NCBI GenBank assembly: GCA_038749595.1
Contig: JBCDHW010000002.1
Span: 1-64,000 of the forward strand
DNA from: Parvularcula sp038749595
Lineage (GTDB): Bacteria; Pseudomonadota; Alphaproteobacteria; Caulobacterales; Parvularculaceae
Direction of reading: 5' to 3'
DNA length: 64,000 bases
Shown here: positions 43,503 through 51,993 of the stretch, piece by piece
Layout: each line of letters opens with the position of its first letter
Position numbering within the stretch: position 1 is the stretch's first letter
Notes under the pieces: generated by a model
Told to the model about the DNA's origin: nothing
Databases searched by the model: none
The model's input: only the letters and a program-made list of their open reading frames with translations
Program-made: the position numbers and the translations under genes

Positions 43503-44519
43503 TTAATTCGACGCTTCGATCAGCTCGAGGAACGCGGCAGCGCGTTGGTTAAAGAGCACAAACCGCTGGTCGACCAAAGGCGATAGCACCTCTTCGGCAA
43601 CGGTCAGACGACTGATCACTTCGTCGGTTGCCTCGCCTGAAGCGAACGCGTCGACCACAGCCACATACTCCGCGAGGGGCTCTTCAATCGCGCGATTGAC
43701 CTCGTCGATTTGCTGCAAGAGCCCGCAGGCTTTGTTAAACGCGGCCCGCTGTTGACCGGTCGGCTTTTGCTTGCAGAACGTCCGGGTCTTCTTCTCAGCC
43801 ATCGACAGATTCCGCCGATAGGCCTTCATCGCGTCGGCCGCCTCGTCCGCTCGCGCGCGATCCTCTTCTTCCGTACTCGTCTGATATTGAGAGAACAGCT
43901 GGAGCATCGCGATAACGACATCATTGGCGTCTTGCGTGGCCGTCATATGGTAGAAGATCGGCAGCGCCTTGTCTTGGATCGCGGTATTGAGCGCGATGAA
44001 TTGGTTTTCCGCTTGCAGCATCAAGACTGTGGTATCGGCTTCTTCCAAAATCAGCGCGTCGTAGGCCCCCTCGTCGCCTGCCTCGAGCGCTGTGAGTTGC
44101 CGCTCGTAAAGCCTGAGAGCGCCATCGGCGCGTTCGCGCAAATCGCGGACAAACGGGCCGACATTCGCAACCGTCTTGAGAGCACGCTGATCGTCGAGAT
44201 CACTCGATACGGACAGATCAGCATTGGAGAGCTGGCGGGAGAGCCGCGCGAGCTTGGTCCGAGCTTGGGCTAGCTTGAGACGCGCCTGGGGCCGGAGCTC
44301 TTCAACGGAAGCAGGGTCATCGCTCATGGCTTCGAGCAGGGCGTTCAATTCTTCGGCGATGATGACGTCCGTGAGCCCCGCGATCAGCGGCTGGCTGAGC
44401 GTGTTGAGCCTTGAAAGCTCTTGGGTCGCCTCGGGCGATAGCGTTTCAGAGGCCTGCGTCGGCGCAGGCGCTAAGGTGACCATGGCCGCTGCCGCGACCG
44501 CCAGAAACAGTGTCTTCAT
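43503..44519 (-). CDS. Periplasmic helical protein of unknown function
   Basis: This 338-residue protein starts at the ATG at 44519, with GGGGAA 6 bases ahead. The signal peptide runs to about PTQAS. The remainder is almost all predicted helix with heptad-like Leu/Ala spacing, without membrane segments. Two cysteines (RTFCKQKP and NKACGLLQ) could form a disulfide. I do not recognise the family. It lies divergent to the double glutaredoxin gene. Confidence 0.72.
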   Translation of the reverse strand: MKTLFLAVAAAAMVTLAPAPTQASETLSPEATQELSRLNTLSQPLIAGLTDVIIAEELNALLEAMSDDPASVEELRPQARLKLAQARTKLARLSRQLSNADLSVSSDLDDQRALKTVANVGPFVRDLRERADGALRLYERQLTALEAGDEGAYDALILEEADTTVLMLQAENQFIALNTAIQDKALPIFYHMTATQDANDVVIAMLQLFSQYQTSTEEEDRARADEAADAMKAYRRNLSMAEKKTRTFCKQKPTGQQRAAFNKACGLLQQIDEVNRAIEEPLAEYVAVVDAFASGEATDEVISRLTVAEEVLSPLVDQRFVLFNQRAAAFLELIEASN

Positions 44520-44703
44520 TGAGAATTCCCCACACAAAACAACCCTCGCCACGGTCTAGCGCAGTGAGCGCCAGGGGCAACCTTCCGCGGCAATAGGTTT
44601 CCTCATCGAGATTTTCTGCTGCAGATTAAGCGAATTTGTCCTGTAGCCATGGGCGTTGGTGCTGCGAACACCATCGGGAGAGCTGCGCAACCTTGGGGGC
44701 ACC

Positions 44704-45384
44704 ATGGCGAAGAAACGTGATCCGAAACCAGTCCGTCTGCGGATGTACAAATGGGAAGGCAGCTGGGGGCCATTCAAGATTACCCTGCCTTGCGGAGAGT
44801 GCGCGCTGACCGAGGACGTGATCGAAGAAACCCTCGCCAATGAGCTAGGCCACGTTCCAGTAGACTTCGTTTGTAAGCCCTGGCTCTCCTATTGGTGGGA
44901 GCCGCTTTTCTTCTCCGGCGGGTGGCATGCGCCGATTATCCTGGTCGAGAACAAAGTGATCGCTCAGGGCGATGCCTTGAACCGGGGTGTACTTACGGAG
45001 ATGGTTATCCGCGCCTATGCCAAGCGCTTCCCCGTTGAGGGCAACCGGGTGTTTGGGAAGCCGAATTGTCCGTACTGCACCAAAGCGAAAGAACTTCTGG
45101 ATGAGGCGGGGATTGCCTACGAGTATTTAGACGTCGTCGAAAACCCTGCGGCGATGTACGAAATGCTTGTTCGGGTGAAACCGGAGATTGGGCACTTTAC
45201 ACCCGTCACGACACCGCAGATTTGGCTGGACGGAAAGTATGTCGGCGGCGCCGATGAGTTGGGGCAGCTCCTCGATAGGGACGTGGAACCCGACCCGCGG
45301 CGCGGCCAGGGCTCGATGTCGCCGCCGCGCAAGCTGAAAGGGGACGGCAAGGAGTGGCGCGGTCCGCGCACCCGTTATGCCTGA
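44704..45384 (+). CDS. Tandem thioredoxin-fold protein with a C-terminal glutaredoxin domain
   Basis: This 226-residue cytoplasmic protein has two redox modules. The second, from about residue 113, is a clear glutaredoxin with CPYC at 122-125, a cis-proline in TTPQIWLDG and YVGGADEL. The first (about 10-105) looks like a diverged thioredoxin fold with CGEC at 30-33, another Cys57 in DFVCKPW and a cis-Pro-like HAPIIL. A basic tail of about 35 residues, rich in Arg, Pro and Lys, follows. The ATG at 44704 has GGGGG 7 bases ahead; an in-frame start at 44656 is less likely. Partner and substrate are unknown. Confidence 0.85.
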   Translation: MAKKRDPKPVRLRMYKWEGSWGPFKITLPCGECALTEDVIEETLANELGHVPVDFVCKPWLSYWWEPLFFSGGWHAPIILVENKVIAQGDALNRGVLTEMVIRAYAKRFPVEGNRVFGKPNCPYCTKAKELLDEAGIAYEYLDVVENPAAMYEMLVRVKPEIGHFTPVTTPQIWLDGKYVGGADELGQLLDRDVEPDPRRGQGSMSPPRKLKGDGKEWRGPRTRYA

Positions 45385-45387
45385 CGC

Positions 45388-45666
45388 CTACTGAAGAACG
45401 TCCTGCCACTCCGGATGCTTGGCAATTTGCGCCTTTGCAAACGGACAAAGCGGCAGAATCTTCTTGCCCTCAGCCCGGGCATCTTCAACGGCCCGTTGGA
45501 CGAGGGCCACACCGACGCCTTTTCCGCGGAGGGCACCGGGCACGCCGGTATGGTCGATGATGATGAGGGCGTCGCCAGCACGGGAGTAGGTCATCTCGGC
45601 CTCGTGGCCCTCCTCGACTACGTGGTAGCGGCCTTTGCTTTCATCCTCTTGACGCTGAATATCCAT
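45388..45666 (-). CDS. Small GNAT-like N-acetyltransferase, YjdJ type
   Basis: This 92-residue protein matches the short GCN5-related family: a beta-hairpin start, then LIIIDHTGVPGALRGKGVGVALVQ (the acetyl-CoA loop RGKGVG) and a closing KKILPLCPFAKAQIAKHPEW. Relatives such as Gcn5-related human NATD1 and E. coli YjdJ have unknown targets. Its ATG shares one base with the stop of the VOC gene (TGATG), so it is the last gene of a coupled trio. Confidence 0.9.
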   Translation of the reverse strand: MDIQRQEDESKGRYHVVEEGHEAEMTYSRAGDALIIIDHTGVPGALRGKGVGVALVQRAVEDARAEGKKILPLCPFAKAQIAKHPEWQDVLQ

Positions 45667-46112
45667 CAGTCTGTGTCCTTCACAGATTTCTCGAACACCA
45701 TGCGCTCATCGCGGAACGCTTTGAATTCGAGCGCGTTTCCCGCGGGGTCCAGGACGAACATGGTCGCCTGCTCACCGGCTTTGCCTTCGAAGCGGATATA
45801 AGGCTCGATGACGAAATGGGCGTTGTGAGCGACCAAGCGGTCTCGGAGGCCTTCCCAGTCCTGCCAGTCCATGATCAAGCCCGCATGGCGAACGGGCACG
45901 GATTTTCCGTCCACGTCATTCTGCGCCCCCGCTTGGCATTCCTCTGGAGCATAGTGCGCAACAATCTGGTGCCCAAACAGGTTGAAGTCGATCCAATGGC
46001 CGGGGTCTTCTCGCCCCTCAGGACACAGAAGAACCTCGCCATAAAATTGGCGCGCCGCATCGAGATCATCGACGGGGAACGCGAGGTGGAAACGGGGGCG
46101 TAGGCTCGTCAT
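45666..46112 (-). CDS. VOC-superfamily protein (glyoxalase/dioxygenase-like)
   Basis: This 148-residue protein has the same fold and motifs as the protein at 17454-17873: FHLAFPVDDLDAARQFYGEV, HWIDFNLFGHQIVAHY, a middle VRHAGLIM and the closing RFEGKAGEQATMFVLDPAG. Metal ligands are probably the N-terminal His, the His in VRHAG and Glu in NALEFK. The ATG at 46112 is the TGATG coupling codon, which fixes the start against longer readings. Substrate unknown. Confidence 0.88.
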   Translation of the reverse strand: MTSLRPRFHLAFPVDDLDAARQFYGEVLLCPEGREDPGHWIDFNLFGHQIVAHYAPEECQAGAQNDVDGKSVPVRHAGLIMDWQDWEGLRDRLVAHNAHFVIEPYIRFEGKAGEQATMFVLDPAGNALEFKAFRDERMVFEKSVKDTD

Positions 46113-46399
46113 CAGGAAACTCCGTACGTGAACCCGGCAAAGATCACGATGGCAATAACAACAACCGAGCCGAGGTGCCGGATCAGGTTGAACCTCGTCG
46201 AACTGGTAGCAAATATGGATCCCATCAAGCCGCCGCTGAGTGCAAACCATGATGAAATCAGAGCACAGAGCTTCAAAGCTGACTCGAACGTTCCGCCAGC
46301 GCTAGAGACAGTGATATAGGCGCCAACCAAAACGACGGCGGCCCAAATCAACAGGCCTAAGACGATCTCGATGAAAAATGCTCTCAGACCTGCCACCAT
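46112..46399 (-). CDS. Small integral membrane protein of unknown function
   Basis: This 95-residue protein has three hydrophobic helices (VLGLLIWAAVVLVGAY, LISSWFALSGGLMGSIFA and VVVIAIVIFAGFTYG). No family is recognised. It is first in a run of three genes, each joined by a one-base TGATG overlap to the next (VOC protein, then GNAT-like protein), so it is almost surely expressed with them. Confidence 0.7.
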   Translation of the reverse strand: MVAGLRAFFIEIVLGLLIWAAVVLVGAYITVSSAGGTFESALKLCALISSWFALSGGLMGSIFATSSTRFNLIRHLGSVVVIAIVIFAGFTYGVS

Positions 46400-46410
46400 G
46401 TCAGCGGAGC

Positions 46411-47547
46411 CTAGCCACGCTCTGTAATAGGCGTGACTTCGCGTTGGGACTCGCCGTTGTAGTTGGACAGCGGACGGACGAGTTTGTTGGCGCCCAGCTG
46501 TTCAATTACGTGGGCGGTCCAGCCGGTGATCCGTGAGCAGACGAAGAGCGGAGTGAACATGGGGATCGGGAAACCCATGAGGTAATAGGACGGGCCCGCT
46601 GGGAAATCGAGGTTCGGGTAGATCCCTTTCTCCGCGACCATGGTTTCGTCGAGGGTCCGGCTGATCTGCCAGTACTTCTTGGCTTCGTCGGTGCCCATGA
46701 CGTCGACCATTTTCTTATACGCGTCGGTCATCGTTGGCACACGGCTGTCGCCAGAGCGGTAGACCCGGTGACCGAAGCCCATGATCTTCTTCTTGGTGGC
46801 CAACGCATCGAGCATCCACGCTTTCGCCGTTTCGGGGGACTCCACCTCTTTCAGCATATGCATCACCGCCTCGTTCGCCCCGCCGTGGAGCGGGCCTTTG
46901 AGCGAGCCGATCGCGCCGGTGACGGCCGAGTAGATATCAGAGAGGGAAGACGCAATCGTCCGTGCCGTGAAGGTCGACGCATTGAAGCTATGCTCCGCAT
47001 ACAGCGTCATGGAGATGTCGAAACACTTGACGACTTCTGGCGCGGGGACTTCGCCGAAGAACATGTGGAAGATGTTCTCGGACCAACCAAGATCTTTGTC
47101 CGGAGCAATAACGGGCTGACCAATACGCCGGCGATGGTCGGCGGCGACCATTTCGGGGATTGCCGCGAACATCTTGATCGATTTGTCGTAGAGGCCCTCC
47201 GGCGAGCTGTCGTTCGCGGTGGGGTCAGCTTGCCCCATGAAGCTCACGGCTGTCCGAATGGAATCCATCGGGTGGGCGTCGTTGGACAGCATACCGATGA
47301 CCTTGTGGACGTCCGCGGATATGCCGCGTTCGCTTTTCTCTTGCGCAACGAAAGCGTCAAGCTGGGACTGCGTAGGGAGTTCCTTGTTCCAGATCAGGTA
47401 GGCGACTTCTTCGAAGCGCGCGTTGACCGCCAAGTCCTGGACCGCATAGCCGCGGTAGGTGAGCGAGTTGGTCTCCGGTACGACTTTTGACACCGCCGTG
47501 TCGTCAGCCATGACCCCAGCAAGGCCGTACTTCACCTCGTCTGACAT
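46411..47547 (-). CDS. prpC: 2-methylcitrate synthase / citrate synthase family
   Basis: This 378-residue enzyme condenses propionyl-CoA or acetyl-CoA with oxaloacetate. Catalytic and binding motifs are TLYAEHSFNASTFTAR, GPLHGGANEAVMHML and GFGHRVYRSGDSR, with the active His and Asp in the last two. The length and the start YGLAGVMADDTAVSKV fit the PrpC/citrate synthase II group rather than the longer GltA form. GGGAGA lies 7 bases ahead of the ATG at 47547. PrpD is encoded 2.7 kb away in the same direction, which supports a methylcitrate role. Confidence 0.93.
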   Translation of the reverse strand: MSDEVKYGLAGVMADDTAVSKVVPETNSLTYRGYAVQDLAVNARFEEVAYLIWNKELPTQSQLDAFVAQEKSERGISADVHKVIGMLSNDAHPMDSIRTAVSFMGQADPTANDSSPEGLYDKSIKMFAAIPEMVAADHRRRIGQPVIAPDKDLGWSENIFHMFFGEVPAPEVVKCFDISMTLYAEHSFNASTFTARTIASSLSDIYSAVTGAIGSLKGPLHGGANEAVMHMLKEVESPETAKAWMLDALATKKKIMGFGHRVYRSGDSRVPTMTDAYKKMVDVMGTDEAKKYWQISRTLDETMVAEKGIYPNLDFPAGPSYYLMGFPIPMFTPLFVCSRITGWTAHVIEQLGANKLVRPLSNYNGESQREVTPITERG

Positions 47548-47607
47548 AGAATATCTCCCAAGCTGTTGCGGCGCAGCTAGCACGCGTATCGGGAGGTCGG
47601 AAGGGCC

Positions 47608-48018
47608 TTACCGCTCGAAGGAAATCACCGCCCGTCGGTTGCGCGGTTCGCGGCGTTCGTCCTCGTAGAAGACTGCGGGCTCGGTCTCGCCGGCGCTGTC
47701 CACCTCAACATTATCGGCGTCAAAACCAGCATCAATGAGGATCAGCGCGACGGCTTCCGCCCGCTCCATGCCGGTCTCGTAGTTCTGGTCGGCTGGACCG
47801 GCGCGGTCAGCGTGTCCCATGACGTTGGCCCGAGTAAATCCCGCGGCCAGGGCCGTTTCGGAAGCCTCGCGCACCAAGAGCAGCCCGGCTGAGCCCAAAG
47901 TGTTGCTGCCATAGTCGAAATAGACCGTCGTTTCGACGTCTTCAGCCTGAAGCTCGGTGACATCAGCGGCTTCGGTGGGGAACAAGAAAGCGGCGGCTAC
48001 CAGCGCAAGCACAGTCAT
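47608..48018 (-). CDS. OmpA-like domain protein, exported
   Basis: This 136-residue protein is a signal peptide followed by only an OmpA C-terminal (peptidoglycan-binding) domain. VMGHADRAGPADQNYETGM and RAEAVALILIDAGF match the fold, and REPRNRRAVISF is the usual closing motif with the Asn-Arg-Arg. The normal Asp of the NxxLSxxRA helix is replaced by a GMERAEAV stretch. No lipobox or barrel is present, so it is probably a soluble periplasmic protein. Confidence 0.87.
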   Translation of the reverse strand: MTVLALVAAAFLFPTEAADVTELQAEDVETTVYFDYGSNTLGSAGLLLVREASETALAAGFTRANVMGHADRAGPADQNYETGMERAEAVALILIDAGFDADNVEVDSAGETEPAVFYEDERREPRNRRAVISFER

Positions 48019-48098
48019 GGATCTGCTCCTTTCAACGCCGCATCCTTAACCCAGGACGGAGGGAGTTTCAAAACCTCTGCCCTGACTTTTACGAAGAC

Positions 48099-49598
48099 TT
48101 ACGTGTTCTCTCCCCGCCGACGGGTCGAGGCCGACTGGGGCGCCCGGGGTGAGACCACGGGCGGCGGGGTGCTGATCGTCCTCCCCGCGACCGTGTCGCG
48201 CTGCAGGAAACTGCGGATGGTGGGCACCACTTCGGAGCTGTCAAAGAAAATGTCGTGACCGCCATTTTCGACCGTGACGATAACGCGGTTTTTGCGGAGG
48301 CCCCGGGTCGCTTTGCGCACCGCTGGCTCGGGAGCGTAGCCGTCCAGTGTTCCAATGAAGACCAAAGTCGGCACATTCGCAGAGGGGCGCTGGCGCACAC
48401 TGTTCCGGCCGCGGTACATGCGGCCTACCGATGCGATATGCGGCATCGGGAAGCTGAGAGCATCGCCCATCGGTGAAGTCCGGGCCTGCTCGCGGACGCG
48501 GCGGAGACGCTTTTTGTCCGCCCCCTGATGAAGCGCGAAGAGCGTCGGTGCAGCTTCGACGGTGATCCGATCGGGAATGAGCCGTTGGACCTGCCGCTCA
48601 AAATACGAAAAATCGTTGTTCTCCGAGGCTTGCCACAGGCCTTCGAGCAAGGTGCGGAGCTGGTCAGGGTTGCGCACTGCATCGGCGATGGCCCGCTGGA
48701 TGTAGTAGCCCGAAACAACACGCACTGTCTCAGCGCGTTTATCTGCTGAGACAACAGTGATGGTCTGCGGGTTCTTATCGAGGCGTTCCGTCAGCTCACG
48801 GATGCTCTCAGAGATATCGGGAAACCGATTGAGCGCGCCGCGATCCGCATCGATGACCCGTTGGAGCCGGTCGAGATAGGGGTCGAATTCGTCAGGATAC
48901 GCTACAGTTTGACCAAGACCACGCACGCCGGTCAGGGCGATCCGCTCGACCTTCTTTGGGTGGTGTTTGACCATCGCCAACGCATGTTGGGACCCTGTGC
49001 CTGAGCCCAGGATACTGACCTTCCCGCCGAAGATGTCGGCAATCGCTGCAAGGTCGTCAGCGCTCTCGTGCAACGTATAGCCGCGGAGGTCTGTTCCGAG
49101 GGCCTGCCAGAAGGCCTGGCACTCGCGGAAGGCCTGGCGGTGGAGCTTGACGAAATTGCGGCGGCTGGTGATCCGGCCATCCCAACGGGCACTTGAGACG
49201 CAATCGAGGGGTTTTTCCGACTGCCCGATGCCCCGCGGATCGACGAGGATGACATCGGTCACCTCGCTCAAGGCGCGGTAAGCGGCCCACCGGACCCCCC
49301 GCGCCCGCTCAATGGCCGAACCATCGGCGAGCACCAGAACCGGCGGCAAACCGCTCGGCTCGCGGGCAGGCACACGCACCATCCGGACGGCGATCGGCCG
49401 GGTGTCACGCCTTGATCTGTTCTCAGGAACGGTGATGGTGATCAGCTCGCTCTTCACCCGTGCGCCGCCCAGGGTGGTGATTTCCCAGGGCTCGCGCTCA
49501 ACCGAGATGACCATGACTTTGCGATCGAACCATCCGGCGTGACTCGGCGCGGCCCAAAGGCCGGTGAGCACCGCCAGCAGTGTGATCAATCGCAGCAT
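48099..49598 (-). CDS. Exported alpha/beta-hydrolase-fold protein lacking the nucleophile serine
   Basis: This 499-residue exported protein has a TAP-like / proline iminopeptidase-type hydrolase fold: VILVDPRGIGQSEKPLDC, then KVSILGSGTGSQHALAMV at the nucleophile elbow. Relatives read LGGSYGTR-AL there; aligned, the catalytic Ser is Gly200 (GGC codon), flanked by Ser199 and Thr201. The Asp (Asp419 in GTLDGYAP) and His (His448 in NGGHD) of the triad are kept. A C-terminal tail is rich in Pro, Ser and Arg. It may be a non-catalytic homologue. The ATG at 49598 is chosen for its signal peptide; GGAAGGG lies close upstream. Confidence 0.82.
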   Translation of the reverse strand: MLRLITLLAVLTGLWAAPSHAGWFDRKVMVISVEREPWEITTLGGARVKSELITITVPENRSRRDTRPIAVRMVRVPAREPSGLPPVLVLADGSAIERARGVRWAAYRALSEVTDVILVDPRGIGQSEKPLDCVSSARWDGRITSRRNFVKLHRQAFRECQAFWQALGTDLRGYTLHESADDLAAIADIFGGKVSILGSGTGSQHALAMVKHHPKKVERIALTGVRGLGQTVAYPDEFDPYLDRLQRVIDADRGALNRFPDISESIRELTERLDKNPQTITVVSADKRAETVRVVSGYYIQRAIADAVRNPDQLRTLLEGLWQASENNDFSYFERQVQRLIPDRITVEAAPTLFALHQGADKKRLRRVREQARTSPMGDALSFPMPHIASVGRMYRGRNSVRQRPSANVPTLVFIGTLDGYAPEPAVRKATRGLRKNRVIVTVENGGHDIFFDSSEVVPTIRSFLQRDTVAGRTISTPPPVVSPRAPQSASTRRRGENT

Positions 49599-49698
49599 CG
49601 CCCTTCCCGCGCGCTCAGCCGACCCTGTCTGCGGATTGCCGTGGCTCAGCGCAAGCTTCGCTCCCATTCTTTTCATGACTTCGCGCGCCGAGGATTTC

Positions 49699-50148
49699 AT
49701 GGCAAACGGCCTGCAGATTAACTTTAACGGGTGCACTATGGGATTTGTTTTTAGGCTTCTGGCGGCGCTGGTGATTTTGGCGGCGATCCCTGTGCACGCT
49801 TTGGTTCCGGGGATAATCGTCCTCGGGTTCGTTGACCAAAATTACTACGAGATGCTGGCGGGCGCTGATCCCTTGATCACAGCTTACGTTGACGCCGGAT
49901 GGATGCCGGGAGGGCTGCTCGCGCTGTCGACCGTTTGCTTGATCGGTGCACTCATTGGCACCCTGCGCGGCGAGCGCTGGGCCGCGAGCCTGATCCTCCT
50001 CACAGCCGTTGCGAATGCAGTGTCGCTCTACCTTGCGAACACGCTGGGCTTTACGACCCTGCCGCTGTCCTTGCTGCAGATCGCAGGCCTCGGGGCCGGG
50101 ATCGTGATCCTGTTCTTCTGGGTCCGCGCGGTTACGCGTCCGGTTTAG
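49699..50148 (+). CDS. Small integral membrane protein of unknown function
   Basis: This protein has about 149 residues with four hydrophobic helices (FRLLAALVILAAIP, LLALSTVCLIGALIG, LILLTAVANAVSLYL and GLGAGIVILFFWV). The start is uncertain: ATG 49699 has AGGA 4 bases ahead, while ATG 49738 (MGFVFRLL) begins directly at the first helix. No family is recognised. It is divergent from the hydrolase-fold gene and convergent with prpD. Confidence 0.7.
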   Translation: MANGLQINFNGCTMGFVFRLLAALVILAAIPVHALVPGIIVLGFVDQNYYEMLAGADPLITAYVDAGWMPGGLLALSTVCLIGALIGTLRGERWAASLILLTAVANAVSLYLANTLGFTTLPLSLLQIAGLGAGIVILFFWVRAVTRPV

Positions 50149-50205
50149 CGGACCGCTTGCCGCTCCGGACCAGAGGTCCGTTGAGCGGCAGCGTCCGCGC
50201 CGCGA

Positions 50206-51747
50206 CTAGAACAGGCCCTTCGCCTCGTTCTCTTCGAGGAAGCCTGCGGGGACGACGGGGTTGAGGGTGAGCACCTCTTCTGGGGAGAGGTTGGGGAGGC
50301 GCTGGACGAGGTCTAAGAAGCGGTCGGCCTCGGACCGATCGAGGATCTCTTCGGTGAGCGTACGAAACTTGCCGATATATTGTTCACGGCCGAAAGGGCG
50401 GGCGCCGTCGGGGTGCGCGTTGGCGAGGGCCTTCTCGTCCTCAAGCACCGTGCCGTCCTCCATGGTCACCACGACCTTCGCGCCGAAGGCTTTCTCCTTC
50501 GGGTCTTGGCTGTGGTAACGGCGGGTCCATTCAGGATCCTCCGTGGTCGAAATTTTGTGCCACAGGCGGACCGTGTCTTCGCGCTTCGCCCGTTCTGGGG
50601 CATACGAACGAACGTGGTGCCATTCTTGGTCCTGAAGCGCGACCGCGAAGATGTACATGATCGAGTGGTCGAGGGTCTCGCGGCTGGCGTTCGGATCCAT
50701 CTTTTGCGGATCGCCGGAGCCGGTGCCGATGACATAGTGCGTGTGGTGCGACGTGTGCAGAACAACCGACTTCACCTTATCAAAGCCGCCCGCGGCCTCA
50801 ATCTTCGGACCCATGTCGAACGCGAGGTCGATGAGCGCCTGGGACTGATACTCGGCTGAGTGTTCCTTCGTGTACGTATCAAGGATCTGCCGCTTCGCCT
50901 CGCCCGCGCCGGGGAGCGGGATGGTGTAGGTGGGCTCATAAGGTGAGCCGCCCTGGTCCCGCGCCGTCCGGCCGTTGAGAATGAAGCTGATGATCGAGTC
51001 CTCGCCTTCATAGATCGGCGAAGGTGCCCCCTCCCCGCGCATGGCGCGATCGACGGCTTCGATGGCTTGCTTACCAGCATAAGCCGGCGCGAACGCCTTC
51101 CACGAGCTGATCTCGCCTTTGCGCGACTGGCGCGTGGTGACGGTGCAGTGGAGCGCCTGCTGCACGGCTTGGAAAATCGTCTCCGCAGGAAGCCCCATCA
51201 GCGTACCGACGGCCGCGGAGGCTGACGGACCGATATGGGCGATGTGGTCGATCTTATGTTCGTGGAGGCAGATACCTTTCACCAGCGCTACCTGGATCTC
51301 GTAACCCGTGAGGATGCCGCGGACGAGGTCCATTCCGCCTTTGCCCGCCTGTTGCGCCACCGCAAGGACGGCCGGGATGTTGTCGCCCGGGTGGGAATAA
51401 TCCGCGGCGAGGAAGGTGTCGTGGAAGTCGAGCTCACGTACAGCTGTCCCGTTGGCCCAGGCCGCCCACTCAGCGTGGACACGAACGTCCTGGGGCGCGC
51501 CGAAGAGGGTCGCGCCGCCGCTGCGCCCATGCGCTTTCGCCATGGCGCGCGCTGATTTGATCGGACCACGGTTGACCGAAGCGATCGCAACAGACGCGTT
51601 ATCGATGATCCGGTTGATGACCATGTCCGTCGCCTCGTCATCGGGCGCGACGGCGTCGGCAGCCACTTCAGCGATCTTCCAAGCGAGCTGATCCTCGCGG
51701 GCAAGCTTGTCTTTGGACGGGTGGGCGCGGACCTGATGGTCGATCAT
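50206..51747 (-). CDS. prpD: 2-methylcitrate dehydratase, MmgE/PrpD family
   Basis: This 513-residue enzyme probably dehydrates 2-methylcitrate in propionate catabolism. Typical PrpD stretches include NGTAVRELDFHDTF, SHPGDNIPAVLAVAQ, IGPSASAAVGTLMGL, and RKGEISSWKAFAPAYA. The final GFLEENEAKGLF ends the long form of PrpD. The ATG at 51747 follows AGAGGA at 8 bases; upstream in-frame codons are not protein-like. prpC is in the same direction, but no prpB (methylisocitrate lyase) is present in the window. Confidence 0.94.
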   Translation of the reverse strand: MIDHQVRAHPSKDKLAREDQLAWKIAEVAADAVAPDDEATDMVINRIIDNASVAIASVNRGPIKSARAMAKAHGRSGGATLFGAPQDVRVHAEWAAWANGTAVRELDFHDTFLAADYSHPGDNIPAVLAVAQQAGKGGMDLVRGILTGYEIQVALVKGICLHEHKIDHIAHIGPSASAAVGTLMGLPAETIFQAVQQALHCTVTTRQSRKGEISSWKAFAPAYAGKQAIEAVDRAMRGEGAPSPIYEGEDSIISFILNGRTARDQGGSPYEPTYTIPLPGAGEAKRQILDTYTKEHSAEYQSQALIDLAFDMGPKIEAAGGFDKVKSVVLHTSHHTHYVIGTGSGDPQKMDPNASRETLDHSIMYIFAVALQDQEWHHVRSYAPERAKREDTVRLWHKISTTEDPEWTRRYHSQDPKEKAFGAKVVVTMEDGTVLEDEKALANAHPDGARPFGREQYIGKFRTLTEEILDRSEADRFLDLVQRLPNLSPEEVLTLNPVVPAGFLEENEAKGLF

Positions 51748-51835
51748 CGGCGGGTTCCTCTTTGGATGCTGCGCCGCCGCTAGCGCATTCGCCACGTCGC
51801 GCCAACACTCCGCCGCGAGCGAAGTCAGCAAGGGC

Positions 51836-51921
51836 GAGCGCGGTGGTAAGCGCGCTCTTAAGGTTACTCGTTCAGTTAAGGTAAATATCTGTTATTAATA
51901 AGTTTTCTGTCGAATAATTCG
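51836..51921 (+). promoter_or_regulatory. Palindrome-rich upstream region of the VPLPA-CTERM gene at 51994
   Basis: AT-rich DNA here contrasts with the GC-rich surroundings. It holds a GAGCGCG...CGCGCTC hairpin (51836-51857), two direct copies of TTAAGGT (51858 and 51876), the 12-mer AGTTAAGGTAAA (51874-51885), TTATTAATAA (51892-51901) and CGAAT-A-ATTCG (51911-51921). TACAAT at 51967 could be a -10 element, but I see no matching -35. Confidence 0.45.
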
Positions 51922-51993
51922 CTTCGCCCGATTGTGATTAGACCCCATATCTGTTACTGAATCGCATACAATTTTAGCTAACGGGGTCTTTCC

